Positions 35,621 through 47,480 of a stretch of 64,000 nt of DNA are shown here, piece after piece (positions within the stretch are counted from its first letter, which is position 1; every line of letters starts with the position of its first letter). Under the pieces are notes generated by a model. That model was not told the origin of the DNA, made no database searches, and worked only from the letters and a program-made list of their open reading frames with translations. The stretch covers positions 11,575,944 to 11,639,943 of the forward strand of contig CM037848.1 in the NCBI GenBank assembly GCA_021234535.1, written 5' to 3'. The translations under genes were made by a program, and so were the position numbers. The stretch is from Stichopus chloronotus (taxonomy: Eukaryota > Echinodermata > Holothuroidea > Aspidochirotida > Stichopodidae).

Positions 35621-37569
35621 CAAATCCCATTGAGTTAACCATTGGGACTTTCTCACAGTGGCTGTACTGCTGTAGTGTTAAAAGCCGTAATGTACTATGC
35701 ACTTACGTGTACGTAATTTTTGTGTACAAACTGTGCTCGCCTTACGGCGCGGCGAGGTACACATCATCTGTCTCCATGAAACGTCTTATTATTAATTAGA
35801 ATGAAAATTATACGTTTACTAATGAACAGAAATGAAATGCTTTTTCCAAGATAAAAATCGCGGGGAAATGTAGTAGGGCACGAAGGGACAACAGTAGGAA
35901 GAAGAAACCCTGCTTTACTTCGGCTACACCCACCCCAAATTGTTAAAACATAAGACGGAGTAGTTGCTGGTTGATTGGCAAGTTTTTGTAAGGTGGTAAA
36001 CCCTACGGGTTTGGACGTCGGGTACTCGGTCCCCGATTTTTTTGGACCCGTAGAAACACTTATAATTTATTCCTAACGTTAATGCCTTTAGGCCCTAATC
36101 GAATTCGCTTGACACTGACTTTGATCTTTCTTGGTTTCATGGTTTTGGGTTGTTGGCTTTTTCAGCTCCTTTTTTATAAAACTTTTCAGAGATTTTGTCA
36201 GCCACCCCCCCTTTTTTTTTTTTTGAGGCCTAGACAGGAACCGTGAAGGCCCGTTAGCAGCACAGCAAATTGCAAAATGTTTTTGCGAGCCTCATTACTG
36301 TATGGATGAATGCTAATGGCGAAGGCCGAAGCTATACTGCTATGTTGCAAAGACATCGCTTAAAGACTTGATTTCGGCGGCCGGGACAAGACATTTTAGG
36401 GTTAAACATTCTACTTTTGTTGATGGTAATAATAATAAAAAAGTTCATGCGGCTGGAAAAATGTGTGCGTGCGGACGGATCGACAAACTAACGTTTTTTT
36501 TTCTTGGTCATGGTCACTGTTGAGTCTTGGTCTGAAATGTAGGCTATACTTAGGCCGGCTATAGGCGTGGCTACATGCCTATAGGCTATGTCAATCGTTG
36601 AAGTTACACCTTGACCTTGTGCACTGTAAGCTATGCCAAAATAATGCAGTGTTAAGTTACAAATTAATTTCATTAAAAACTTACCTGTAAGTATGATACT
36701 TAATTGTATAATAGAGTAAAACGTAGGTTCTTATCAAGGAGTTTCATCCAACTGTTTTCAGTCGATCTCTAGAGCTCTGTGCGCTACCTAGCTGCTATAC
36801 ACTAGCTAACGGATATACATACGTGTACGTACGAGCACGCGCGCTCGGATCGTATACTATACGTGTACGGCCGGCTGAGCTGCGCCGACGTTACGGTATA
36901 CGATTGTACAACGTTGTCAATTCGATTTTACCGCCAAAGCATTATGTTATCAGTCAATCGTGCGCATGTCCTAGGGGGTCACTCGTACTCCATCCATATT
37001 TGCGATAGTATGCATATGCAACAGGCCTAATATATAAGCCTTTAGGCGAAGTTATTTTTAAAATAGTACAGAATATTCAAGCCTCGGAATATCGTTCCAA
37101 ATATCAGTGAGTTACATCAAACACAACTAGACCTTTTTCTGAATGTCAAACTTCATGAGGATTTCAGGGTCACTCAATTTGGCAAAATTAGTGAAGTCTG
37201 TTCACCATCATCAGGCCATCCAACATCAGTAACTTGGTTAGGCATAGGTCATAGGCCATTGTATATAGCAGCCTAGGTCATAGGCCATTGTAATAGCCAA
37301 GGCTACATGCCTGTTACAGATGTATCTTTAATTCCAAAATTTGGTTACTTTTTTAATGAAAAATATCGATTTCAAATGAATGTTTTCGTGATGGTGCTCG
37401 ACAGTGTAAACATTTATTTTGACCACCGCGCAAGGTGGACTGCAGTATTTGTAATGTCACTTTCGTGTATCACAATACGACCCAGCCTAGCAATAGAATA
37501 GATGTTAAAGTATATTGACAGAAGCTATATGAACAGATAGCCAAGACCAACAATGATTAATGATTCTGT

Positions 37570-37990
37570 CATACTGACACTCCGATAGTACCAGTACGTT
37601 CAGGATGTAAAAAAATTGGGGGTCCAAGGCCCAAGATGGACCCAAAGGATAATCTTGTGAAATGTTCAGAAATGCTTAACCCTGTCCCCAAATTAATATT
37701 AAACAGTGTCGAAGACCTGTCACAATTATGCTTATAGTTAGTGATCTCTTTATGGTATTCTGGGGTTTGGTCCAAGGGTGCGACATATGGCCCATTTTAT
37801 GAAATTCTAGTTTTTATTTTACAATTTTCTTGTACAATTTTGATGGCTTGTCATACTGACACTTGGTAGTGGTATCTTTAGGATGTACAGAAATTTGGGG
37901 TCCAAGGCCCAAGATGGGCCCTAGGGATAATCTTGTGAACTGTTAAAAAATACGTATCCCTTTCCTCCAATTAATGTTATACAGTAACAG
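37570..37990 (+). repeat. Diverged ~282-bp tandem duplication in the 5.3-kb element
   Basis: CATACTGACAC, AGGATGTA, GGTCCAAGGCCCAAGATGG and GGATAATCTTGTGAA occur in the same order at 37570-37665 and again about 282 bp later, with many substitutions. Confidence 0.7.
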
Positions 37991-38235
37991 ACTAGCAGAA
38001 TACTGTATAGTATTCATGTACCATAAGGATAAAAATAAATTATAAAAGTTTATTGCTAATAGCACCTTTTTCGTTTCTCATGTTACAACAATTATTGCAG
38101 TTTCCCATTGTAAGTCTAATGGTATACTGCTTAATCTCAATTACTGTTGCCATATAAGTCTAAAATTATAACAAAATAAATTAAGTCCAACTTTTCAATG
38201 GATACTTTTTAAGTTCTTTTTTTTTAAATGTTATT

Positions 38236-38480
38236 CAGGCAGCGCGGCATAACAAGCTAGATCGATCCATGCAATATTGAAATTATGCTACCATGCTTGT
38301 GCCATGCATTTCCATCAAAGGTCTTATGCCAGTCACGACATGCTTAAACAAGCTAAGCATGGTACTTGCATGGAGTATGCATGTCATGTCTCTTGCAAGC
38401 AAAAAACATGCTTAATTTAAGCATGCAGTTTGCTAGCCGAGCTTAAGTCATGCAAGGACCATGCTTTCAACAAGCTTAAA
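38236..38480. repeat. Right subterminal CATG-palindrome array of the 5.3-kb element
   Basis: CCATGCTTG, AAGCATGG and TTTAAGCATGC words mirror the left array in reverse orientation, directly inside the right terminus. Confidence 0.75.
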
Positions 38481-38492
38481 TTTCTGTAAGGG

Positions 38493-39222
38493 ACCCTCTG
38501 AGCAGAGCGCCACCATCAGCTTGTGTACAATAAATACATCTTGGAGCAAAGCATGCCAAGAAATGTTTTGCAAACAAAGCTTCCCCAGGTGGAGGGAAAT
38601 GGAGCTTCATTTTCTGACCACATATGTCTACAGTACTGATAGTGTGATCATTTTGCCAATTTTTTTTGGGGGGGGGGAGGGGTGGGGTAGCAAAATTTTG
38701 GAGGGCTAATTTCCTAAAAACCTGACTCCATATCTTGTGTCTGCATACGTACGTAAAATATTGAAACTTAATTGATAACTGAAACTCTCTACATATGCCT
38801 TTACATGCAATAGCTGCTACCTATGTGATGCTTTATTCAAACTGACAGGGAAAACTGACAATCAATCAGCGGTTATTGCTTAGAAATCTCATTTTTTTTG
38901 TCGACGATTAAGACCACAGAAGAACACGTTCAAAGGGCAGAAAAAGTTGTGTATGATACACTTGAGTACAGACAAGCACTTGAGTAGCAATACATAACAA
39001 GAGCAAAGTCAATCACAGACTGCTGACCGGATAAGGCGCTGCCTTTTTGAGAATAGTACAGCAGGAACAAGGAAGTGATGGTCATGGCACATAATGTCAA
39101 ATGGAATGGAACCATGGCAAACTGTCTGTCTGCTCTAAACAAGATAAAATGGACAATTCCAGCAAACAATATTGCAACATCATGTACATTCATAAAAGAA
39201 TTTTACACCCTTCTGTGTGTAT
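38493..39222 (+). repeat. 4.95-kb tandem unit B, right part
   Basis: Continues unit B from ACCCTCTGAGCAGAGC to the next tRNA-like repeat. It matches 28207-28941 closely, differing for example in the length of the G-run near 38668. Confidence 0.93.
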
Positions 39223-42200
39223 GATTGTTGCAGTGGCCAGGTGGGCAAGCAGTTTTTCCTGCAGCTATGAGGAGGCTCATCCCTTGGGTGTGTGGGTTCA
39301 AATCCCACCTCAACCAATCTCATATTTTCAAACTAGGAAATTAGCAACTAACATATGAAGAAAAGACAGCAAAAATGAAGAATGAAAAAAAAAACTTCCA
39401 AAGTACAAGAACGAAGTCAGTTTGTTAAGATGCGCTTTGTTAAATAGCAAGTACCTCTTCAAAAATCAAAGGAAACAAAAGACTTACATGTTGCAAAAAA
39501 AAAACCTCCCAACTTACAAGAAGAAAGTCGATTAGTCAAAATGTGTTTTGTTAAATACCAAGTACCTCTTCAAAGATCAAAGGAATCACAAGAGTTATGT
39601 GCATCCAAAAACCAAAAAAAAAAAGAAAAGAAAAAGAGAGACAAATTTTGCAGTGTTTTCTCAGAATTAAATATACTGCACCTGATATGCTACTGTGAGG
39701 AGATTTAGGAAAGGGTCCGCCTACAAAATGTGATTCACTTGACAAGATTGGATAACTATAATTGCACCTAGTCCTCACAGAAGTTTTGTAATATGCTATA
39801 AAAATCATGTCTCAGGAAGAACTTTTCTGCATGAAAACATGACATGATATCCAGACATACCATAATGGTTAGGGTTCATCCTCTCCAGAAGGTATAATCA
39901 TGTATGATGTCATGTGAGGATTGATTGATTATTACCTCAAACACTGGGCATGAAGCTAGATATTCTCCATACAAGTGTCCAAGTTTCCATACGAGTGTGC
40001 AAATGCAGCAAATTTAAACTAATTCTGAAGTTACAGTACTTCAATATGCCTGATTCTCATTGCTTTGAATAATTACAGAGAGCTCGCTACTGATTGTGGA
40101 ACGAGAAAGAAGATGTAGAGAGTTTAAAAAAAAAATAAAACCTGCTTTTCCAGATATTTTACATCTTGTTTACCCATTAGTCTAATATGAGTTAAGGAAT
40201 TGTTTAGGTCTTGTGAAAACTTTAAGATCTGCTTCGTAATAACAGGAGTTGTTATGTCCCTGCAGATGAATCTGGACAAAGAGAAACCATGGTCCCTTTT
40301 CTTTGTTAAATGTCTTAGCATTTGTATATAAATATTGTCATGTGGTTTACAAAATAAATTTACTTCACTCCTCACTTTAATACCTGTCAACACAACACAG
40401 AAATCATATTTGAAAATTCACAGTTCTTTCTATAAGCAACAATGTAATAAATATGGAACAGTACAGAGGTACACATTGGTAATGGATAGGTTATATGAGG
40501 TGAGGGAGTACTGGTGAAGGATGAGGAAGCATTTGATGAGGTGAGGGAGTATTTAGAAGGTTTTCAAACTATGTCCTCTATTGACCTCAAACGACCTTTC
40601 ACCTCCATGAAAAACAATAGGGATCATCTACTCATGAAGGGCTACAAACACAACAACTCTGAAGTTCAAGCACCTGTCCCTTCTTGAAATACCTTGTTTA
40701 CATGGTTTTCAGACTGTGTCCTCTACTGACCCAACATAACCTTTGACCTCAATACAAAAATATACACATCATCTACTTATTGAGTGCTACCAATGATAAC
40801 AGTTTCAAGTTCCAGTAACATCTGGTTGCTGAGATATCTCAAAAATAAAATGTTCTCGGTAAAGCACAATTAATCGAAAAAGAAAAGTTGTCATTTCTGC
40901 CATGGATGACTCTTTTCTCTTGGCTATAACAAATACCGCAAAGGATGTAGGATACTTTTATTCACAAAGCAATGAGTGAAAAGGTTTGATATGAACTTGC
41001 TCTTCGAATGTATATTCAGTAACATTTGGTTGCTGAGATATCTCCCTTGATAGGTTTTCATACTTTCAGCTCTATAGTGATCTCCGATACCCTGTGTGCA
41101 AGCCAAGGCGTCACACATGCATGCACACACATACATACACCTGCACATGCCATCACCATTGCTTTGATTCCTTGCCTGCTTTCAGCAAGGAATCAAAAAT
41201 GCTTCCAAAGGAAATTGGTATGGAAAAGAGAAGTTCAACCGTATATATCACATAAGGGGTGTTGTGCAAAACATATATGAGTAAGATATTGAAGCACAAG
41301 GTAGAAATGTGAAAACAGAGGCTTTGAAAAAGAACAAAAGCCACATATAATATACCTTTACAGTAACCATATACATACTAATACCAGTGAACCATAATTA
41401 ATGTTGTACAGATCTGTATACATGCACACGCAAATGCTTTTGTACAATAGGTGTTACTCAAGACTGCTGATGACAGGGAAATTGACATACCTTCACCTTG
41501 TTTATTTATCATTAAGTGTTTGAACAATAGATCACTATATTACAGTCACTGTCAAAGGAAGAGATACTGTTCTGAATTACAGTCCAGCAGACAGCCAATT
41601 ACACACTTAATATATCAATCACACCAGCCAACCAGACACGGGTGTTGATCTGGAGAAAAACATGACAGGAAAATGATGACGATGATAGGCATGTAAGGTC
41701 ACGTAGGATTAAACCACTGAAAATATCCTTTTACTCAAAACACAATAAATATAGAATGACCTGTCAAAACTAGGTAATATTGCAACATCTCTGACTTTCA
41801 TTGAACAAAGAATTTTCAAACCCTTCATTTGAGTGCAAGATTGGTCTAGAGTAGCCAGGTGGGCAGTTCCTTACACTGCAGTGTAGGAGGCTCTCCTTTG
41901 GGTGTGTGGGATCAAATCCCACCTCGACCAATTTCACATTTTCACTCTTAAACAAGCCAATGAGCAGAAAGTCCACCCCCCTGCCCTGCCCTGCCCACTT
42001 GGTTACAGGCCTGGCTCACTGTCAAATGAAGTGAGGTTGAAAATGGTCCCTGTCCTGCAGTCTAATCTGTGAATGTGTTAATGGTGACATTGTAAGGGTT
42101 AAATTTATTTACTGCATGTACAGTCATTTCCACAAGTTGGTACCTTGGTCTTTGTGTTATAACTGCCATACTTAGCTTGTAATGGTATTAAACTCCTAAA

Positions 42201-43893
42201 CTTATTATTCTGATGACACGTTATTGAATATGCAAACTGAAATCCATTCTTCATCAATAAAGGTCTTTCACTAAATTCGTGATTTGCACACATAGTCAAA
42301 AGTCTTCTTAATTACTGACTGTTGTGTCACACTTTGTATCTTTTTGTTTGATTTCAGAAAATAATAAAAATAATAATAATAAAAATAAAAATTTGTTATC
42401 ATCTATTCCATGTGCCTCTTCACACATGTAGTGTACCATATTAGCCACACAGACCAGCTACTACAGAGGCACTTATTAACTGCTGAAAACATGTGTTAGC
42501 AAAAAATTGAAAATATCCTCAAAAATACTCTTATTTGAAGAGCTTACTGTATACTCAATTCATTTGCTGGTTAGGGCTTGTCAATTTGACACTTCAATCA
42601 ATTGGGAAGATTTTGAAACATTTAAGCTAACAGCTGATAAAGTACTGTGGTGTAAAGGTTAAATCATGATTTTAGAAAACAGAATTAAAGCAATAAATCT
42701 TGAAGACGGGACGGAAATTACTTGAGAGGGTAAGTGGAATGGGACCCCCCTCTTTGCCGATATTTTCTATTAATGATTACCGAATTTTTTTCTTTTCATT
42801 TCTACAAATTATATGAGGTTGGGTCACAGTCCCAAGTGAAAACTATCTGACATCCCTTTGCGCATGTCATCCATGTAACATGCCTGTCCCAGTTATTGTA
42901 ATGTAGGAAAGGCAAGATTTTCTTTCTTTTTCAATTATTAAGACTTCAAAATCCGTAAATTTCTAGAAAGTTTATTGTATTGTTGATGCCATAGCCCGCA
43001 TGATGAATGTGTATTACTCAAGCATCAGCTCTGACTGCATCCGTAATTTAGAAAAGTCCGCAAACTATTACTTGGATTCCGACTCAGTGTGCGCACAAAT
43101 TGCAAGCTATCAAAATTCATGTATGCCAACTTAATCACTTACACTCAGTAGCACTCAATACTATTTTTCCTTATGCGATGATTATTCATGCTCTTTTAAG
43201 CCAATCATCAGATGTTAAGGAAGACTCATACGTATATAGAGATATTGGATCTTTGAAGAGATGAATCCTTAATTGTCCACAGGTGTTTCAGTGGGTACGG
43301 TTTGAAGTGAAAACAATAAAGGCACATACCAACATCTGCCGGGAAGGTTCCTGATGCCATTATACCAATGAAACATTGACACTGGGCAGAGTTCCAGGGA
43401 CACTTTTTTTTCCTTTTTTAGTGTGGGACTTATTTACGTATCACCCTCTGAGCAGAGCGCCACCATCAGCTTGTGTACAATAAATACATCTTGGAGCAAA
43501 GCATGCCAAGAAATGTTTTGCAAACAAAGCTTCCCCAGGTGGAGGGAAATGGAGCTTCATTTTCTGACCACATATGTCTACAGTACTGATAGTGTGATCA
43601 TTTTGCCAATTTTTTTTTGGGGGGGAGGGGTGGGGTAGCAAAATTTTGGAGGGCTAATCTCCTAAAAACCTGACTCCATATCTTGTGTCTGCATACGTAC
43701 GTAAAATATTGAAACTTAATTGATAACTGAAACTCTCTACATATGCCTTTACATGCAATAGCTGCTACCTATGTGATGCTTTATTCAAACTGACAGGGAA
43801 AACTGACAATCAATCAGCGGTTATTGCTTAGAAATCTCATTTTTTTTGTCGACGATTAAGACCACAGAAGAACACGTTCAAAGGGCAGAAAAA
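39223..43893 (+). repeat. 4.95-kb tandem unit C, left part
   Basis: Nearly identical to units A and B; it begins with the tRNA-like repeat (39223-39321) and includes the second type at 41839-41933. It is interrupted after CAGAAAAA by the fold-back element. Total unit length without the insertion and its duplication is about 4952 bp. Confidence 0.93.
41839..41933 (+). mobile_element. tRNA-like SINE head, second type, in unit C
   Basis: Copy of the repeats at 26606 and 31564. Confidence 0.6.
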
Positions 43894-44454
43894 TATGGAA
43901 CGCCGAAAGGGCAACACATTCTGTTGTTTACTTTGATGTTGTTTCCTTTTATGCTGCTGTCTCCTTGAATGTTGTTGTCTCCTCTGATGTTGTTTACTTT
44001 GATGCCGTTGTTTACTTAAATGTCTATTTTAACGTTGTTGTCTCATTTGATGTTGACGTTTCCTTTAATGCCGTTGCTTCCTTTCATGCCGTTGTCTCTT
44101 TTAATGTTGTTGTCTCTTTTAATGTTGTTGTCTCTTTTGATGTTGTTTACTTTAATGCCGTTGTTTACTTTAATGCCGTTGCTTCCTTTCATGCCGTTGT
44201 TTCATTTGATGCTGTCGTTTTCTTCGAGTTTGTTGTCTTCTCTGATGTTGTTGCTTCCTTCGATGCGGTTGCTTACTTTGAGCTTGTCTTCTCTGATGCC
44301 GTTTCCTTTCATGCCGTTGTCTACTTTGAGTTTGTTGTCTTCTCTGATGCCGTTGTTTACTTTGATGCTGCCGACTACTTTGAGTTTGTTGTCTTTTTTC
44401 CATTGCGTTGTTTACTTTGATGTTGTTGTCTACTTTGAGTTTGTTGACTTCTCC
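43894..44454 (+). repeat. Left arm of the fold-back element (15-bp tandem subrepeats)
   Basis: Units of the form GTTKHYTYYTTTGATGYY at 15- or 18-bp spacing. Because both spacings are multiples of three, several frames stay open and read as low-complexity Val/Phe/Ser or Leu/Met/Pro strings; these are not genes. Confidence 0.9.
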
Positions 44455-44799
44455 GACAATACACAGAATCTCCCACCCAGTAAGTTGAACAATTCAACAA
44501 CGTTACGTGCACGTACATCATATATGCCCACACCCACATACGTACATCGCACTGTATGAACTATGATGGAACACAACGTATGCTAGGCTGCAGCCACCCG
44601 AACAAGTAGGCCGGTTCTCGTTGAAACCGAATGTAGCCACTAGCCTAGCATGTAGAAAACTACGATCAATTAAGCAGAATTTACCCAGGCTGACCAGGTG
44701 TGCTTTGAAAGTACAATCGCAGTGTGTAACGTATGGCATTACCGTCAAATACTACTGTACCTTGGACTAAGAGCTTTCACCAAAGGATACTTTTTAATC

Positions 44800-44956
44800 A
44801 TAGTTTTGTGATTAAATTAATTTTGGATGAGTACAAGATCTGATTGGGAAGGGTGAGAGCAACTGGGGGGAAGGGGGCAACTGGGGGCAAGGAAACAATC
44901 TGGCGGGGAAAATGCCCCCTCATGCCCCTGCCCCCCCCCCCGTAGCGCCGCCTCTG
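44800..44956 (-). mobile_element. Solo 3' end of the 52.3-kb hAT MITE, nested in the fold-back element
   Basis: Matches the right ~150 bp of the element at 52289-53011: TTTTGTGATTAAATTAATTT, AGATCTGATTGGGAAGGGTG, GGAAACAATCTGG and GTAGCGCCGCC in order. It ends CCGCCTCTG rather than CCGCCACTG. The left part of that element is absent. Confidence 0.75.
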
Positions 44957-45898
44957 GAGAAAACCATTTTTTTTTTTAAATTCTTATCCGGATGTCTCAT
45001 ACAAGGCTAGATAACATCCATGAGTACAGTAGGCAACTATGTCATTATGTGGTTCAATGTGATGTCTCCCTGTAGCCCGTTTGTAGGTGGGAGAAATTTG
45101 CCATTAGCTGTCCCTTCTTGCTTTGAAATCGAGCGCAACGTGAATCCAAGATTTCTGCTGTTAGAAGTATTTTGATGCACCTAAAATGACACTTTTTAAC
45201 TTTTGTGGAGTCGTATGTACGCAAAGTCGAATATCACAGTAGCATTAGCCATGAGGTATATGTATCATGTAAACTTATATATCTAGCAGGTGGATCATCA
45301 TTTTGGAAACATGGTGGGATATTGAGGTGTATTATGGGTTGTTTCGTTGAAGTGACATTTGAAATGAAGATACGAAGCGTAGCCTTCAGGCAAGGGTGAA
45401 ACTTGAACCTCATTAAAGAATCAGGAGTGTTACATGCTTCATCAGCAACATATTATGAATATAATTGATTCCTTGGAAGTTCGCTCTGTAACGTAGAGCT
45501 AGCTCCTACCGTACCGTAGGCCTACATCTACGTGAGCACGACCTGCGGCCTGCCGAATGGTTTCAATAATGAAACAGTATTGTAACGTTTGCCCGGACCG
45601 GTCGTGTGGTGAGGAATCAGGTTGGTGAAGGGGTAGGGAAGGGGCGAGAACCTAGAGAGGTAGGGGCTTGATGACACCGATGAAAATAAATGAGGACACT
45701 AACGGAGCATGTTAGGATTAGAAAATATAATTCAAGTCATCACCACTGCCCCAAAACCAAGCAAATGAAGATGCTAAAATAATTAAACAAGTTAATAAAC
45801 AGCAAGTGCAGTAAACTAACACTCATACTATGCTATTGCAGCTAACGAAACTTTCGCGGAGTAAACAGTACAATGTAGTGTGAGGCATTGCCACTAAA

Positions 45899-46070
45899 AC
45901 TCAGCGGCCTAAACGCAGCGCACTTGAAAATGAGCAGCCAAAGCTCAGCGGCTAAAGCGCATGAGGGCGGCTGAAACTCAGCAGCAAGATAAATTTGACG
46001 CAGCTCAGCAGCTGAACATACGCGACGCAGCTGAGAGTCAGCAGCGTAAATACTACGCAGCGGAAACCGC
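45899..46070. repeat. CAGCAGC/GCAGC-rich imperfect repeat within the fold-back element
   Basis: Loose repetition of CTCAGCGGC, CTCAGCAGC and ACGCAGC words, CpG-rich compared with the surroundings. No stable period and no coding interpretation. Confidence 0.5.
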
Positions 46071-46644
46071 TCTAATAATAAGTCAAAAATAAGCTAAGTC
46101 CCTAAAAATCGTCCATCACAAGATGGATAAAAATTCGGCATAGATTCTGCTTAGTAACAGTGTACAAGTACACCCTAAACTACTGAATTAAATCACACCG
46201 TACATGGCATTACAAAGGACCCCGTTATCGTGTAAAATCCCATACGAAACAAATTACTGTGTAAAGTCCTATACAAGCAAACTGACAAATTACGACACAT
46301 CAAGCCAGATTGACATATACAAAGGTCTAATCACAAGATGGTCAAGTATTCTATTCCGCATTACGTAAGCAACCTAACACCGCCTCGCTGTCTGGACGAA
46401 CCTCGCTACTCCCCCGCTGAGGGGAACAAAGCTGACTTTGCGAACCGGAAGGCTGCAAACTCCGGCAGCGCTGAATCACCACAATGCTAAACCTACAAAG
46501 TACAAAGCTCAAAATACGGTTTCTCCTTGAAATACGACATCGCCAGAAGCTGTTACAAGTGGATGAATCTAAATATACGAGACAGATAGCCGTTTTCTCG
46601 TAACAGTATAATAAAGCTTCCGATTTCATTGGCTCAAATACTTA

Positions 46645-47074
46645 CGACGTCATAAAAAGTAAACAACGCCATCGAAAAAAAGACAACAAACTCAAAGTAG
46701 ACAGCAGCATCAAAGTAAACGACGGCATCAGAGAAGGCAACAAACTCAAAGTAGACAACGGCATGAAAGGACAGCATCAAATGAAACAACGGCATGAAAG
46801 GAAGCAACGGCATTAAAGTAAACAACGGCATTAAAGTAAACAACATCAAAAGAGACAACAACATTAAAAGAGACAACGGCATGAAAGGAAGCAACGGCAT
46901 TAAAGGAAACGTCAACATCAAATGAGAAAACAACGTTAAAATAGACATTTAAGTAAACAACGGCATTAAAGTAAACAACATCAGAGGAGACAATAGCATT
47001 AAAGGATACAGCAGCATAAAAGGAAACAACTTCAAAGTAAACAACAGAATGTGTTGCCCTTTCGGCGTTCCATA
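46645..47074 (-). repeat. Right arm of the fold-back element
   Basis: Reverse complement of the left arm, with nearly the same order of subrepeats but about 130 bp shorter; several internal subrepeats of the left arm are missing here. Confidence 0.9.
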
Positions 47075-47480
47075 GAAAAAGTTGTGTATGATACACTTGA
47101 GTACAGACAAGCACTTGAGTAGCAATACATAACAAGAGCAAAGTCAATCACAGACTGCTGACCGGATAAGGCGCTGCCTTTTTGAGAATAGTACAGCAGG
47201 AACAAGGAAGTGATGGTCATGGTACATAATGTCAAATGGAATGGAACCATGGCAAACTGTCTGTCTGCTCTAAACAAGATAAAATAGAAGGACAATTCCA
47301 GCAAACAATATTGCAACATCATGTACATCCATAAAAGAATTTTACACCCTTCTGTGTGTATGATTGTTGCAGTGGCCAGGTGGGCAAGCAGTTTTTCCTG
47401 CAGCTATGAGGAGGCTCATCCCTTGGGTGTGTGGGTTCAAATCCCACCTCAACCAATCTCATATTTTCAAACTAGGAAAT
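47075..47480 (+). repeat. End of unit C and closing tRNA-like repeat of the young array
   Basis: Continues unit C after the insertion (47075-47361), followed by the tRNA-like SINE head at 47362-47460. Near-identity with the other units stops at about 47480 (AAACTAGGAAATTA). Confidence 0.9.

Larger units (their letters stand above)
33170..38492. mobile_element. 5.3-kb TIR DNA element with CATG-rich subterminal repeats, inserted in unit B
   Basis: Compared with the uninterrupted junctions at 28200 and 43440 (GTATCACCCTCTGAG), exactly this block is extra. Its ends are inverted: CCCTTACAGAAAT on the left and ATTTCTGTAAGGG on the right. The target duplication is 2-4 bp (AC, ACC or ACCC), ambiguous because the site itself is C-rich. 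Just inside both ends are arrays of AAGCATGG/CCATGCTT palindromes (33180-33700 and 38236-38480). The interior holds the TGACCT tandem repeat (33955-34855), a promoter-like segment (35430-35620), and unique DNA without a recognisable transposase. Short TSD plus subterminal repeats resembles CACTA-type elements, but the CCCTT end is not the CACTA motif, so I leave it unclassified. Confidence 0.85.
43894..47074. mobile_element. 3.18-kb fold-back (TU-like) transposon inserted in unit C
   Basis: Ends are perfect inverted copies for at least the first 40 bp, beginning TATGGAACGCCGAAAGGGCA. The flanking duplication is GAAAAA (43888-43893 and 47075-47080), extendable to AGAAAAA if the outer A is counted. 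Units A and B have the uninterrupted site CAGAAAAAGTTGTG. The arms (about 43894-44454 and 46645-47074) are tandem arrays of 15-bp units such as GTTTACTTTGATGTT with 3-bp insertions. Long inverted arms of short tandem units define fold-back elements; the TU elements of sea urchin have this plan. The centre (about 44455-46644) has no recognised transposase, so the copy is probably non-autonomous. Confidence 0.88.

Noticed and set aside
33170..38492. CRISPR-like reading of the spaced palindromes
   Set aside because: The repeats are irregularly spaced, palindromic and subterminal to a TIR element in eukaryotic DNA; there is no constant repeat/spacer structure.
43965..44559. Val/Phe/Ser and Leu/Met/Pro repeat proteins of 151 and 179 codons (and mirror frames at 46634-47147)
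   Set aside because: Direct consequences of the 15/18-bp subrepeats in the fold-back arms; both arms give them and no start context or domain supports coding.
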